A DNA stretch of 64,000 nucleotides from Rhynchopus euleeides. Its lineage: Eukaryota > Euglenozoa > Diplonemea > Diplonemida > Diplonemidae. The translations under genes were made by a program, and so were the position numbers. The notes beneath the pieces are model-generated. The model saw nothing but the letters and a program-made list of their open reading frames with translations. It searched no databases and was not told the DNA's origin. Shown piece after piece: positions 49,481 through 60,583 of the stretch; the stretch's first letter is position 1; each line of letters opens with the position of its first letter. Where the stretch lies: contig OY723283.1 in the NCBI GenBank assembly GCA_963210315.1, positions 310,001 to 374,000 of the forward strand, written 5' to 3'.

Positions 49481-51842
49481 TCACTTGAACTGGTCGACAA
49501 CCTGGCGGAGCTCTTTGGAGAACTTCGCCTCCTGGGTGTGCAGGGTTTCGGTCGGCGGGAATTCTGTGGTGGGGGTGGTGGTAGCATCGAGACGTGTGCC
49601 GATGCCCCGCGTGCGACAAAAGATAGCAGATGGAATCGTGACGGCTGGGCGAGGGGCAAAGGGGATCAAAGCAATGCGATGCATACTCTCGTCGAAGACA
49701 ACGAAGAAGCGCGTCAGGACGTGGTCAGGATGCGGCTGCACCCAGATGTCCCCCGACTTTTGGATGTCGTGGTCGATCACCTCGCAGATGGCCATGCACC
49801 CAGGAGACTTGCCGATGAACAGCGCATGCAGGTTGTCGGTCTCCATCGCCTTCGCACGCTGTTTTGCTGTTGCGTCGTCGGCAACGGCCGACAGCTGCGA
49901 GTACCCGAGGGACACCTGTGCGTTGGGCGACAGGTAGATCCCGCTGCCGTATGCCGCACCGTTGACCTGGAACTCTGTCCCACTCGCAGAGTACAGCCCG
50001 TTCCGCAGACTGTGGTGTTGGGTGGAGTTGGGTAAAGAGAGAGAGAGGGTCAACACCATGCAAGCGTGGCTTCCCTCACCTGGTGTGATGACGTGCCCAC
50101 TTCACACCCACACGGATACCTGACAGGCACAAGGCACAAATGTAAGAAGCAAGAACAAAAATGCCGACCTCTCACGCTGCCACACACACGGTCTGCATAC
50201 ATGCTGTGCCAGTTCTCTGTTGCAGAGCCATGGTAGGCAAACGTCGTCTTGTACTTCCTCTTCAGCGCGTCGAACTGCTCCTGCTTCGACGGCGCCGCCG
50301 AGACCAGAAGGTACTGGTGGGGTGTGGTGACACTCTGTATCCGCTGCTCCTTCCTCAGCTTCACCAGATGCGACGTGTTGGACGACAGGATCCACTGCAG
50401 CAGGGGGTAGGCCCAGGTGCTGTTCTTCTCCATGCGCTCCTCGGTGGACTGGTTGGTGTACATATCCTTGACGGAGGGGAAGGCCTCAAAGATCTTCCGC
50501 ACCTTGTCGATGTTTTTGGCGTCGGGGTGCAGGATCTTCTTCTTCGGGTCGTTGGGGTCGAAGATGGTGGGGTACGGGTTGAAGATAATTTTCCACCGCC
50601 CGCTGAGTACCGCCTGCCGGGCCATGAGCACGAGCAGGTCCACCACACCAGAATCCGTTGCAAGATCCTTCGCCGCCTTGGCACCCACACCAAGCTTCTG
50701 GAAGGCAAAGGCACAGACCTCACGCGAGCACACCGTCGCCTTCAGCATGCTTGTGGTAAACATATGCGCCTGATCGCAGATCACACAGAACTCAGGGCAC
50801 GTCTTCACGCGGAAATGCGCGTAATCCAGAATCTGCACCAGCAACCCATGCAGGTTCGGAGGTATCCGCTTCTTGTCCTTCTTGTCGTCGCTTGTCTCAA
50901 GCACGCCGGGAGTAGAAAGGCAAACATTGCTGCTGTCGTAGGGGCGCTTGAGGCCTCCCAACTTGGTAAGTGCGGTATGCACGTCGTACTTGCCCAGCAT
51001 ATCCCTGGCTGCCTCCACAGAATGGCCGCTCTCCATCAGGGCGCGCATTGCCGGGGTGATGCCTGCCACGCGGTCCTCCGCACGCTGCTTCAGCACGTCG
51101 TCCAGCATCAGGTTGAGGATGTTCTCCAGCTGCCCAGCAAGGCCGCACCACTCGCGCCCCTCCTGGTAGCAGTTGACCTTGTAGCGGTGCGTGTCGACGT
51201 AGCCGTTGCGCGAAAACTCCAGCTCGAGGCACACCGGCTTGTTCTCCTTCTTCTTGGCAAGCCCCCAGGCATCGCACGTCGGACCGCTGAGGTAGCCGAG
51301 CTCAAGCTTGAGTGTCACAAACACCTTGTCCAGCTGCTTCGCCTCACGTAACGAGACACAGTGCCGCCCATACTTCGGGTGCTGCCACACTGCCTCGATG
51401 TCTGACTGGAGCTGCGAGTGCATCGGCTCCTCCGGCTCGCTCAGCATGCTCTCGTCACGCGGCATGCCGTCGCTGTCATCCTCCTGCGACAGGTTGGTCG
51501 GCTGACGCGGCAGGGTCAGCAGGGCAGCGCCTGTGCAGGTGTGGTGTGATGGCGTGGCACGTGTATGTGTGGCATGCACTGGCCTGGCATACGTTCGTTG
51601 AGCCTCGCCAGCAGCTCCGCAATGGTGCCCTCCCCCAGCTCCTCGAAGTTGCACCCGATGACGCAGCTCACCACGCCCTTGGGGTACGTCGCATCGTAGC
51701 CCTCCGGCAGCATCAGGTTGAAGGGGTCGTTGCTGTTGTTGTCGAGGTACACCTCGATGCTGTCCCCCTCCCGCTCCACCCACGACACGTAGCCAGGCAG
51801 CCCATCCTGCAGGGCCTCGATGTCGTCGTCCAGACGCCCCAT
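49481..51842 (-). CDS. PARP6/PARP8-like ADP-ribosyltransferase, copy A
   Basis: Four exons (51842-51593, 51530-50201, 50009-49687, 49563-49481) give 661 aa; introns of 62, 191 and 123 nt all start GTATGC and end CAG. Residues 1-85 look like an RWD domain; a UBA-like helix set reads AMRALMESGHSVEAARDML. The zinc-type Cys region KTCPEFCVICDQAHMF...VCSREVCAF and LLQWILSSNTSHLVKLRKE match animal PARP6/8. The catalytic domain spans introns 2-3: FAYHGSATENWHS|ILRNGL, AAYGSGIYLSPNAQVSLGYS, AICEVIDHDIQKSGDIWVQP, then TRFFVVFDE. His and Tyr of the triad are present; the third position is not Glu, as in mono-ADP-ribosyltransferases. It probably modifies proteins in the cytosol. Confidence 0.92.
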
Positions 51843-51959
51843 CCTCAGCAGGCTGGTGTGCAGGCCGGAATAGACAGACCGACCCCTGGTGGTTCGGTGG
51901 TGTGTGTATGTGTGTGGCTCTCCTGCCCCCCTTCCTGCTGTGGACGCTCCACCCCCACA

Positions 51960-51985
51960 CTGCAACAGACAACAAGAGATGTGTG
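51960..51985 (-). promoter_or_regulatory. Putative spliced-leader acceptor, PARP copy A
   Basis: Minus-strand CTCTTGTTGTCTGTTGCAG, 117 nt upstream of the ATG. The same sequence at the same distance precedes copy B. Confidence 0.55.
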
Positions 51986-52392
51986 GGTGGGGTGCAGGGC
52001 TCTCAACCCACCCCTGCGCAAGCAAGCCGATCCCCTCTGCCTCCCAGGGCTAATCCTAAATCCGGGGGGGGTCGGGGCCAAAATCCAGTTTTGGGTGTCA
52101 AAAAAACGCGCTAAACAGGGATCCCTGTTTGTGGGTGGTTTTCATGGAGGGGCACACCCACGGTGTCCAGAAAGATGCACGAAAATGTGCGTTTTTGGAC
52201 TGTTCCGCTCTCGCTCTCGTCACGCCTCCGTCGATGCACCACTCAAGGCAAAGGTTTTGACGGGGAGGCGCTGCGGCTCAGGCACATCTGCGCACCTTTC
52301 GTATAGCCCCAGACGGACCGGGATAGAGGAACACTGCAAGGCTTGTTGCATGTGACTCGAAAGGACTTGGGTCCTGGACAGGCATACGCCAC

Positions 52393-52440
52393 GGGGGGGT
52401 CTGGGGGGCGGAGCCCCCCAGCCGCCGGAGGCCACGGTAG
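52393..52440 (+). repeat. Single GC-rich hairpin module
   Basis: Plus-orientation copy of GGGGGGTCTGGGGGGCGGAG followed by CCCCCCAGCCGCCGGAGG, flanked by GTAGTGAGCGTCTGG, related to the GTAGTGAACATCTG flank of the composite copies. Confidence 0.85.
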
Positions 52441-54232
52441 TGAGCGTCTGGATGTTACCTGCAAGAAAACCTGGTTTGGCTAACCCGTGTAGCGGGTTTG
52501 GGGGGTTTGGCTGGGAATAAACAGGAAAAGGGGCAGGTGTCCAGAGGATTCATCATAAAGACGTCATCCCCCACGAGAAACACCTGGTCCACCCATTTTC
52601 TCATAAATAGGTCTCGACCTCACCCCTCGCTGGGAGACCGCACCTCCAGTTTTTCGGACTTTTTCTGGTCGCAGTGTAACGATTCGCGACAGCGGTTTCC
52701 ACGAGTATGTTTTTTCCCACACAGGCCCAAAAATTTCACCCGTTCCTGCATGGGGCTCCCAGTGGTAAAAAAACGCGCCAAACAGAGGTAAAAAAAACGC
52801 GCTAAACAGGGGAGAAATCTGGGAATTCCTGACCCCCGGGTTTGGGTATGAAGTTAGGATTAGCCCTGCTGCCTCCATCTGTACTTATTTTTTTTCATTC
52901 CTTACGTTCTGTGTCGATGACCTCCCCAGTCGCTTCCACCAAGAGAGGTGAGAACCACACCCGCCCCCACCCACACCCACGCACACCACCCCCCTCCCCA
53001 CGACACCAACACACAGACCTACGTGCCATTTTCTTTTGGTGTCGACAATCACAGGCACTGCAAGAGCTAGGCTTCTACACAGACCCGTTCTGTCCCATTT
53101 TTTTGCCGGGGCAATCGGGATGAGACCCCCATCGCCTCAAACGCCTTATTCAACCCCCACGAGCAACGCGGGGTGAGGGCCCCAATGCCGTCACCCACCA
53201 GGCTGTGATGCAGAGAGCAGGGAAAAGATGTCTGTTACGGATACCTCTGAGATAAACCCGCCCGTGTTGCGGGGAGGGGAGGCAACGGCAGGGGTGGGGA
53301 GGGTGGGGAGGCGAACATAGGCAAAGCAAAGCAACCCCACAGCGGGCGAGGGCCGGCAAACGGGGGTGGGTTAGTTCTGTGTGTATGTTTGTGGTTTTGC
53401 GGATATAATTGCCACCCGGTGCAGCGGGTTGCGAGATGGTCGCCTTTCGTTCTGATTGGCGGAGGGGGTGGGCGGGGGGGGGGGGGGTGCGTATGGCAAA
53501 AAGCGTAGCAACCGTGCTTCCTTCTTCCTTAATGATGCGTTGACGCTTCCACCAAAAAAGAACACCGGCAGTGTTAGGGAAGGGTGCGAGAAAATAAAGA
53601 AAGGGAACAAAAGCTGGGGGAGTCTTCACTAATCCTGCAATATTTTTATCGGGCAGCGTTTTCGGCGTTTTTTTTGTTTTCTTCTCTCAAAAAATAGTGA
53701 TGGCATGCACAAAATAGGCGACACCATTTTTCCGGAGTGAAGATCCCAAAAGAACCAGACACGTAAGCAAAATGCGTACCAGCAAGAGGCGAGAGGCACG
53801 AGAAGGGTCTAGGTGGTTATTTGGGAGAGGGGTTGGTTCTGAACCCGAGAGAGCTTGTTAGGCGAGTCTAGTACCCACCGTTGGCTGCTCGGGCTAGACA
53901 CTCCTCACCTGGCAGGCTGATGCACAGACACACACACATCCCACGTAGCATAGGCTGTGGCAGAGCATCTAATCCTCTCTCTCAGATGCAAACTCGAAAC
54001 CCGTGAGGCCGTGTGTCCTGGGGTCGGAGGGGCGCCAAGGGGGGAATGAAGCGGTCAACGGGATAGAAGTGTAGACGCGCCGTCACTCCCTCCGGGCCCA
54101 TTGCCCCGCCCTGCAGTGGGTGAATACATAGAACGTGCTGCTGCCGAGAACGACATACCGCCATGCACCTGCCCTGTGCACACGTAACACACCACCCCAC
54201 CCGCCCCTACCCCGATCAAGAATATGCCAACG

Positions 54233-54388
54233 CGGTGGCCTAGTCAGGGTTTGGCCAGGTGGCTGACCAGGCCCCCTGGTCATTGTGCAGGGGGGTTGCA
54301 GCCCATTTGTACCCTGGTCATGACCAGGTCACTGACCAGTCCCTTTCTTGACCAGGTAGGGCCTGGTCAAAACCGTGACTAGGCACCG
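54233..54388 (+). mobile_element. Small inverted-repeat element, 156 bp
   Basis: Ends CGGTGGCCTAGTCAGGGTTT and AAAACCGTGACTAGGCACCG are inverted near-matches (20 bp, two or three differences). Inside are TGGTCATGACCAGG and several CTGACCAG / CTGGTCA inverted motifs, so the whole can fold back. No clear target duplication. It sits directly downstream of PARP copy B. Confidence 0.6.
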
Positions 54389-54410
54389 TGAAGGCACTGC
54401 AGCTGCCGCA

Positions 54411-56800
54411 TCAGCACGACTGCTTCACGACCTCACGAAGCTGTTCAGAAAACTTCTTGTCCTGCGTGTTGAGGTTCGCCGACGCGGTATGTTCTGCGAG
54501 GGTGTGTGTGGGATGCGTTAGGATCACAAAAGAAAGAGACAGCTGACAGTCTGGCTTGGGTGCAACGGCAAACAGGGTTGGTGGGGGGGTGGTCAAGGCA
54601 ACAGGGTGCATACTCTCATCGAAGACGACAAAGAAGCGTGTAATGACGTGGTCCTCGTGGGGCTGCACCCAGATGTCCCCCGACTTCTTGATGTCATGGT
54701 CGATCACCTCGCAGATGGCCACACAGCCAAGGTTGGCCCCGATAAACTGGTCGTCGCGAGTCTCCTCTCGATTCCGTGAGGTCCCCTGGGGGTTTGAGTC
54801 CTCGTAAGAGATGCGCGAGTACCCGAGGGACACCTGTGCGTTGGGCGACAGGTAGATCCCGCTGCCGTATGCCGCACCGTTGACCTGGAACTTCGTCCCG
54901 CTTGCGCAGTACAGCCCGTTCCGCATGCTGTGATAGTGGATGTGATGTGTGGCTGTGGTGATCTCCAAGGTGCATAAAGAAAGCAAATCTACAACAACAG
55001 TGACTCGCAAACGATGCCAGGGACTCTATTCTAACATGCCCCTGATCATCTCCTGTGAAGACACAACCCAAGGATGCATACATGCTGTGCCAGTTCTCTG
55101 TTGCAGAGCCATGGTAGGCAAACGTCGTCTTGTGCTTCCTCTTCAGCGCGTCGAACTTCTCCTGCTTCGACGGCGCCGCCGAGATCAGCAGGAACTGATG
55201 CGGTGTGTTGATCATGCCGATGCGGTGCTCCTTCCTCAGCTTCACCAGATGCGACGTGTTGGACGACAGGATCCACTGCAACAGCGATGCGGCCCAAGGG
55301 CTCTTCTGCTCCATCTTGATCTTCGCATCGAGGTTGTCCGCAGACGACAGGTCCTTGACGGAGGGGAACGACTTGAAGATCTTCCGCACCTTGTCGATGT
55401 CTTTGTTGTTGGGATGCAGGATCTTCTTCTTCGGGTCGTTGGGGTCGAAGATGGTGGGGTACGGGTTGAAGATGATATCCCACCGCATGCTGTTCGCAGA
55501 CGCCTGGGCCATGAGCACGAGCAGGTCCACCACACCTGCATCCGTCGCAACATCCTTCGCCGCCGTGGTGCCCACACCAAGCTGCTGGAAGGCAAAGGCA
55601 CAGACCTCACGCGAGCACACCGTCGCCTTCAGCATGCTTGTGGTAAACATATGCGCCTGATCGCAGATCACACAGAACTCAGGGCACGTCTTCACGCGGA
55701 AATGCGCGTAATCCAGAATCTGCACCAGCAACCCATGCAGGTTCGGAGGTATCCGCTTCTTGTCCTTCTTGTCGTCGCACAATTCGAGCTTCGAGGCACT
55801 CTCCTTCGGAGACACTGATGCCTTCTTCTTCGGAGGGCTCGAGACACCCCGCGGCGCGGCTGCCTGAGAGCCCCCCAGCTTGGTGAGGGCACCGTGGATG
55901 TCGGAAGTCTGGCGCAGCACACCCTCTGCAGCATCACGAGCAAAGCCCATGTTCATGAGGGTGCGTGCATTCTGTGAGATGCCGTCCTGCATGTCGTCTG
56001 CGCGCTGCCGGGTGATGGTCTCCAGCATGAAGGAGATGATGCAGTCCAGCTGACCAGCAAGGCCACACCACTCGCGCCCCTCCTGGTAGCAGTTGACCTT
56101 CGCCTGCACTGCAGTGTCTATGTACCCTGACCGAGAGAACTGCAGCTTGATGCAAACAGGCTTCTGCTGCGACTTCGGCGCCAGCCCCCAGGCTGTGCAG
56201 ACCGCAGCGCTGAGATAGCTCAGGTCCAGCTTGAGCGTCACAAACACCTTGTCCAAGAGCTTCATCTCTTCGACAAGAATCGAATCTGGTGTGTACCGAT
56301 TCTTCACTGACTGAATATCACTCACCAGCTGCGAGTGCATCGGCTCCTCCGGCTCGCTCAGCATGCTCTCGTCACGCGGCATGCCGTCGCTGTCCTCCTC
56401 CTCCTGCGACAGGGTGGTCGGCTGACGCGGCAGGGTCAGGGAGGCGCCTGTTGTGGTGTGGTGTAGTGTGGTGGTGCTCGATTGCTTGTGTATGTTCACA
56501 TGTCCAGGTGTGGTGTGGTGTGGTAGGGACGCACTGTGGCCTGGGCATACGTTCGTTGAGCCTCGCCAGCAGCTCCGCAATGGTGCCCTCCCCCAGCTCC
56601 TCGAAGTTGCACCCGATGACGCAGCTCACCACGCCCTTGGGGTACGTCGCATCGTAGCCCTCCGGCAGCATCAGGTTGAAGGGGTCGTTGCTGTTGTTGT
56701 CGAGGTACACCTCGATGCTGTCCCCCTCCCGCTCCACCCACGACACGTAGCCAGGCAGCCCATCCTGCAGGGCCTCGATGTCGTCGTCCAGACGCCCCAT
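54411..56800 (-). CDS. PARP6/PARP8-like ADP-ribosyltransferase, copy B
   Basis: Four exons (56800-56551, 56447-55082, 54927-54614, 54493-54411) give 670 aa. Introns of 103, 154 and 120 nt have GTATGC...CAG borders at the same three positions and phases (1, 2, 1) as copy A; first and last exons are the same length (250 and 83 nt). Exon 1 and the leader are nearly identical to copy A, while the UBA-like part, the linker (KKKASVSPKESASK) and the loop after SLGYS have diverged. Catalytic blocks are YHGSATENWHS|IMRNGL, GSGIYLSPNAQV, CEVIDHDIKKSGDIW, RFFVVFDE, and the end SANLNTQDKKFSEQL, which matches the animal PARP6 C-terminus. Mono-ADP-ribosylation is inferred. Tandem duplicate of copy A, 2.6 kb away. 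Confidence 0.92.
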
Positions 56801-57312
56801 CCTCAGCAGGCTGGTGTGCAGGCCGGAATAGACAGACCGACCCCTGGTGGTTCGGTGGTGTGTGTATGTGTGTGGCTCTCCTGTCCTCCTTCCTGCTGTG
56901 GACGCTCCACCCCCACACTGCAACAGACAACAAGAGATGTGTGGGTGGGGTGCAGGGCTCTCAACCCTACGCGAGCCACCCCATCTGATACCCTCTTAAC
57001 TCGCCTATCATGCCGCACCTACCAGGCCAGGAAAGAGACGGGCCCTAGGGGTGTGGAGGGGAAGTGGTGATCACACCCTCCCTCCGCTGCCTCCCACCCC
57101 TCCTTCGGGCATAGCATGGCGCCCACCACACGGTTGCCCCAGGAGAGACAAGGGGCAGTGTGGCGGGTTAAACGGAACTGAGACTCACCCCGAGGCAGCC
57201 CTCCTCTCCGAAGTGCAGAAAAGTGGGCCTCGAAGCCACAACATTGGGATGAAGCATCCCCATGGGCTTTGGCGCAGTGTTGACAAAGGCAAAAAAAAGC
57301 CCGGATTCGTAC
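56801..57312. other. Intergenic between PARP copy B and the mitochondrial gene
   Basis: 512 nt. The part to about 56970 is nearly identical to the sequence upstream of copy A, marking the duplication border near 56971; the rest is unique 3' flank. Confidence 0.6.
56918..56943 (-). promoter_or_regulatory. Putative spliced-leader acceptor, PARP copy B
   Basis: Same CTCTTGTTGTCTGTTGCAG sequence as copy A, again 117 nt from the ATG. Confidence 0.55.
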
Positions 57313-59775
57313 TCACTTCACTCCAAACTGAAAGTCAAAATTGAAGTTGGATTTGTATTTGAAAGGCTCCACCGGGGAATAACCAGGATTGCTCCTCCCA
57401 AACGGATTTCTCTCATAAACAAACGGGTGAGCTTCGCCCAGCCCCGCGTGCTGCACGTTCTTCAAACGCTGCGCCGACAGGCGCCGGGAACGGTTCGTCA
57501 GATCACGCGAGAGCGCCTTCATCGAAAACGAGGTGTTGGTGATATCATTATCCCACAGGCCAGACTCGTCCTCTATGAACCTCCTCGGCTCCGCCTCTGC
57601 CTCAACGACAGGGTGCCGCCTGTGCCAGTCCACTGAGGTCCCGCCCTCAAGCCACTCCGCAACGGCGCTACTGCTGGCCTGTGCCTCCGCCTTCCTCCCC
57701 AGGGTCTGCGACAGGCGCCTCGACGTCATGAAGTCGATGCATGTCGCCAGAATCGGATCCTTCTCCCTCGTCCACATAGGCGTGAGTAGGTCCTGCATGG
57801 GTGGGTGGGGTGGGGCGGGGCAGGGGATGTTGGGTTCGAAGGAACAGCACTAAAATGCAAACAGCAGGATCATTCATCTTTTGGGGTATTATTTTCTTCT
57901 TCAAAATGTCACGGCAATGGAGATAGACGGCGCGAAAGAAGGGGAAGAGGAAAGCAGGGTGGGGGGGGCTGTGTATACCATACGTCCGCAGAACTGTGCG
58001 CACTTTGCGGCAGCCCACCGCACGGCGGGGGAGGGGTGGTGCTGGAAGGCGTCGATCATCAGGTGCAGCTCCTCGTGCCCCACCACACCCAGCTTCACCA
58101 GCGAGTCGGCAAAGAGGAGCCAGGGCGAGTCCTGTTGCACCAGCAGCTCGTGGTAGGACAGCAAGGGGATCTGCGCGCACTGGATTGTCCGCCTCTCCAC
58201 CTCTTCATACAGCGTCTGGCTGCCGTGGCAGCGCCAGTGCTGCAGCGCAGCTGCAACGTCGACAGGCAGGTCCTCCGGCAGCTCTGTCCCCATCGCCGTG
58301 TTGTACCGCCGCAGCAGCTGCCCCCCGCCCGACATCAGCTTGTTGTCTGGGTACAGCACTGTGACAAACTGGTGATAGCGCCCCATGTCGGGGTGCGGCT
58401 GGAGCTTGTCGTAGTTTGCATAGCGCTTCGCCTTGTCGTGCGCCAGCACCCCCTTGTCGAGCGCCTTGGAGCCGTGCGCGCACCCCTCCGCCCACTCCAT
58501 CTGGGTGCAGAACCCAACGTCCATCCTATGGTGCACCACCAGCACCGACTTGCTGAACTTCGTCACCCACACGCTGTAATCCGCAGCGGACGGCTCAGAC
58601 CCTTTCTTAAACTTCCTCTTGATGGTCTCCTTCAGCATCTGCCCCCCTGAGAACGAGCGGTACACAGGCCACGCGTGGACAAAGGGGTTCAGCCCCCACA
58701 GGTCCTCCCAGGTGCTGTCCCCCAACACCCATGGCCCGAGATACAGCGTGCACTGATTCTCGGGGGCCCCTGGGATGCGGAACCCGTTGGGGAGACGCCG
58801 CGACACGGCGCTGAGGTTCATCGCCTTCTCCCATGCAGCGGGGTCGTCGAGGCGGGGGGACCCATCGGCCTCCCTGAGGCCGTCGGTGGCGAGCATTGCC
58901 TCCCCCTGCTCCATCAGGTCCTCCCAGAAGCTGCGGCTCTGCTTCGCATGCCGCACGAGACGCCCGGTGATCTCCCGCAGCAGCCGCTGCACCGCAAAGG
59001 CCTTCGGCTGAACCGGGATCCACAGCAGCGGCGGGACATGCGGCGACAGCCGGACAAACAGCTTCGGTGACCCCGAAGCTTCCGTGTCCACCATGATGTC
59101 GACCTGCTCAGGCCCCTCCCAGGCAACCGGGGGTTGCGTGCTGGATGGAAGCGCCCCTCCGCTGGCGATCCTCACATATTTTCTATCAGGGACACCCCGG
59201 TGCAGGGCCCAGAGGCGCTCGGGGGAGGCGCAGAGCTCCGACTTGATTGTGTCGAAGAAGCCGTCGACATCGCGCGACGCCGATTCCCGGAGGGGGAGCG
59301 GGGGCACCGAAGGTGCGGGGATCCACGTCCCCTCCGGGGCAGGGTCGATGCGCGTCTGGTAGAGGGGGTCATCATCGGGGACGCCGCGCTCCGCGTTGGC
59401 GGCGCGGATCGCATTCTCCGTGGCGCACTCCCTCACGAAGTCCACAGCGTAGCCGGGGAGGGCGGTGGCGTAGGGGGTGTGCCCGACGCTTCCCCAGACA
59501 GACTGCCGTATCGCCTCAGCCTCAGCGTGTGTGACAGGGGCTCTCTGCGTGCTGGGTGGGTGCGGTGTGCCGTCGGGCTGCTGTGCGTCAGCCTGCTTGC
59601 GCTGCAGCGACTTCGGCATGTTGAACCCCGCGGTGCGGCGCGGGGGCACCGCGACCCAGCGGCGCTGGCGTGGCTCGCCGCATGGCACAGCGCTGGGGGT
59701 TCCGGCCGCAACAGCTGCCGCAAGAGGGACAGCCCCCTGCCTGCAGGCCTGCCGCATCCGAGTGGCAGGCCTCAT
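57313..59775 (-). CDS. Large mitochondrially targeted protein of unknown function
   Basis: Two exons (59775-57979 and 57792-57313) join in phase 0 across a 186-nt intron (GTATAC...CATGCAG) to 758 aa. The N-terminus is rich in Arg and Ala with almost no acidic residues for about 50 residues (MRPATRMRQACRQGAVPLAA), a strong mitochondrial presequence. The body has conserved-looking blocks: LWALHRGVPDRKYVRIASGG, CTLYLGPWVLGDSTWEDLWG, FSKSVLVVHHRMDVGF and LMIDAFQHHPSPAVRWAAAK. The C-terminus is basic and aromatic (FKYKSNFNFDFQFGV). No known domain was recognised. Size, targeting and basic tail would suit a lineage-specific mitoribosome, assembly or RNA-processing factor; that is a guess. Confidence 0.8.
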
Positions 59776-60583
59776 GGGAGGGGGTGGGGTGGGGGCTGCC
59801 TAGGTGGTGGTGTGGAGGCAGGGTGGTGGGGTGATGTGACCCGTCGCCGGATGCGCCCTGGGGGCCAAGGGATTCGCCTAGAACGCAAGAAGCGGATGAT
59901 AATCATGTTCAGCGGGGCAATCCTGCTCAGAACACAAGAAGTGGATGTATGAAGAAGCGCGGCGCGTTTGTTCTACGATGTATGAAAGGAAGGGGAGGGC
60001 GGGCGGGTTGTCCGTGAGTGTAGCGTTTCGAGGAGGGGCCTGGGGGTGGGGTGACTGCTGCATTTTATACCGGATTGTCCCTGGGGGCGGAGGAGTGGGG
60101 GGGGGGGGGGGGGGGAGTTCGCCAGAGTTGTGGTGTCCGCTGCCCCACCCCCCCCTCCCCACACACACCCACACCCCAATCATCTCCGCCCAGAATCTGT
60201 CAAAGTGAAAAATGTGAACTTTTCGGCGGTGTGTCCGCGCAGTTTTTAGAGCTGGATTTCGAAGTGTATTTCAAATTGTGGAGTTCCACACACATGTGTA
60301 CATGCCCCGGCGGCCCTTCCCCTTTGCTTCGTGTTGGGCTCTCGGGACACAACCCTTGGTGATGCGAGCACCCCGACAGCCCTCCTCGCCTGACACAACT
60401 CGTGGCAAAACAAGCAAAAAACGACTGTCGGGCTTTCTTCGTCGCGCAGCCTCGGAAGAGGTGCAACCAAGCTGCAACCCACCGCACCCACATACACCAA
60501 ATCAAAGACAAACACACGCCACACACCACCCACACGCACACATAGGTGTATACCCTCTTCCACCCCACACCCGCCCCCTTCTC
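59776..60583. other. Intergenic stretch
   Basis: About 800 nt: leader of the mitochondrial gene (C/T-rich on the minus strand, with CTAG and GCAG near the ATG), a poly-G run (60098-60116) and the 3' flank of the CIMIP2-like gene. No gene seen. Confidence 0.5.

Larger units (their letters stand above)
51843..54410. other. Intergenic between the two PARP genes
   Basis: About 2.6 kb: leader and acceptor of copy A; AAAAACGCGCTAAACAGGG repeats (near 52096, 52769, 52789); a single hairpin module (52393-52440); poly-G/C microsatellites; and a small inverted-repeat element (54233-54388). No gene supported. Confidence 0.5.
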
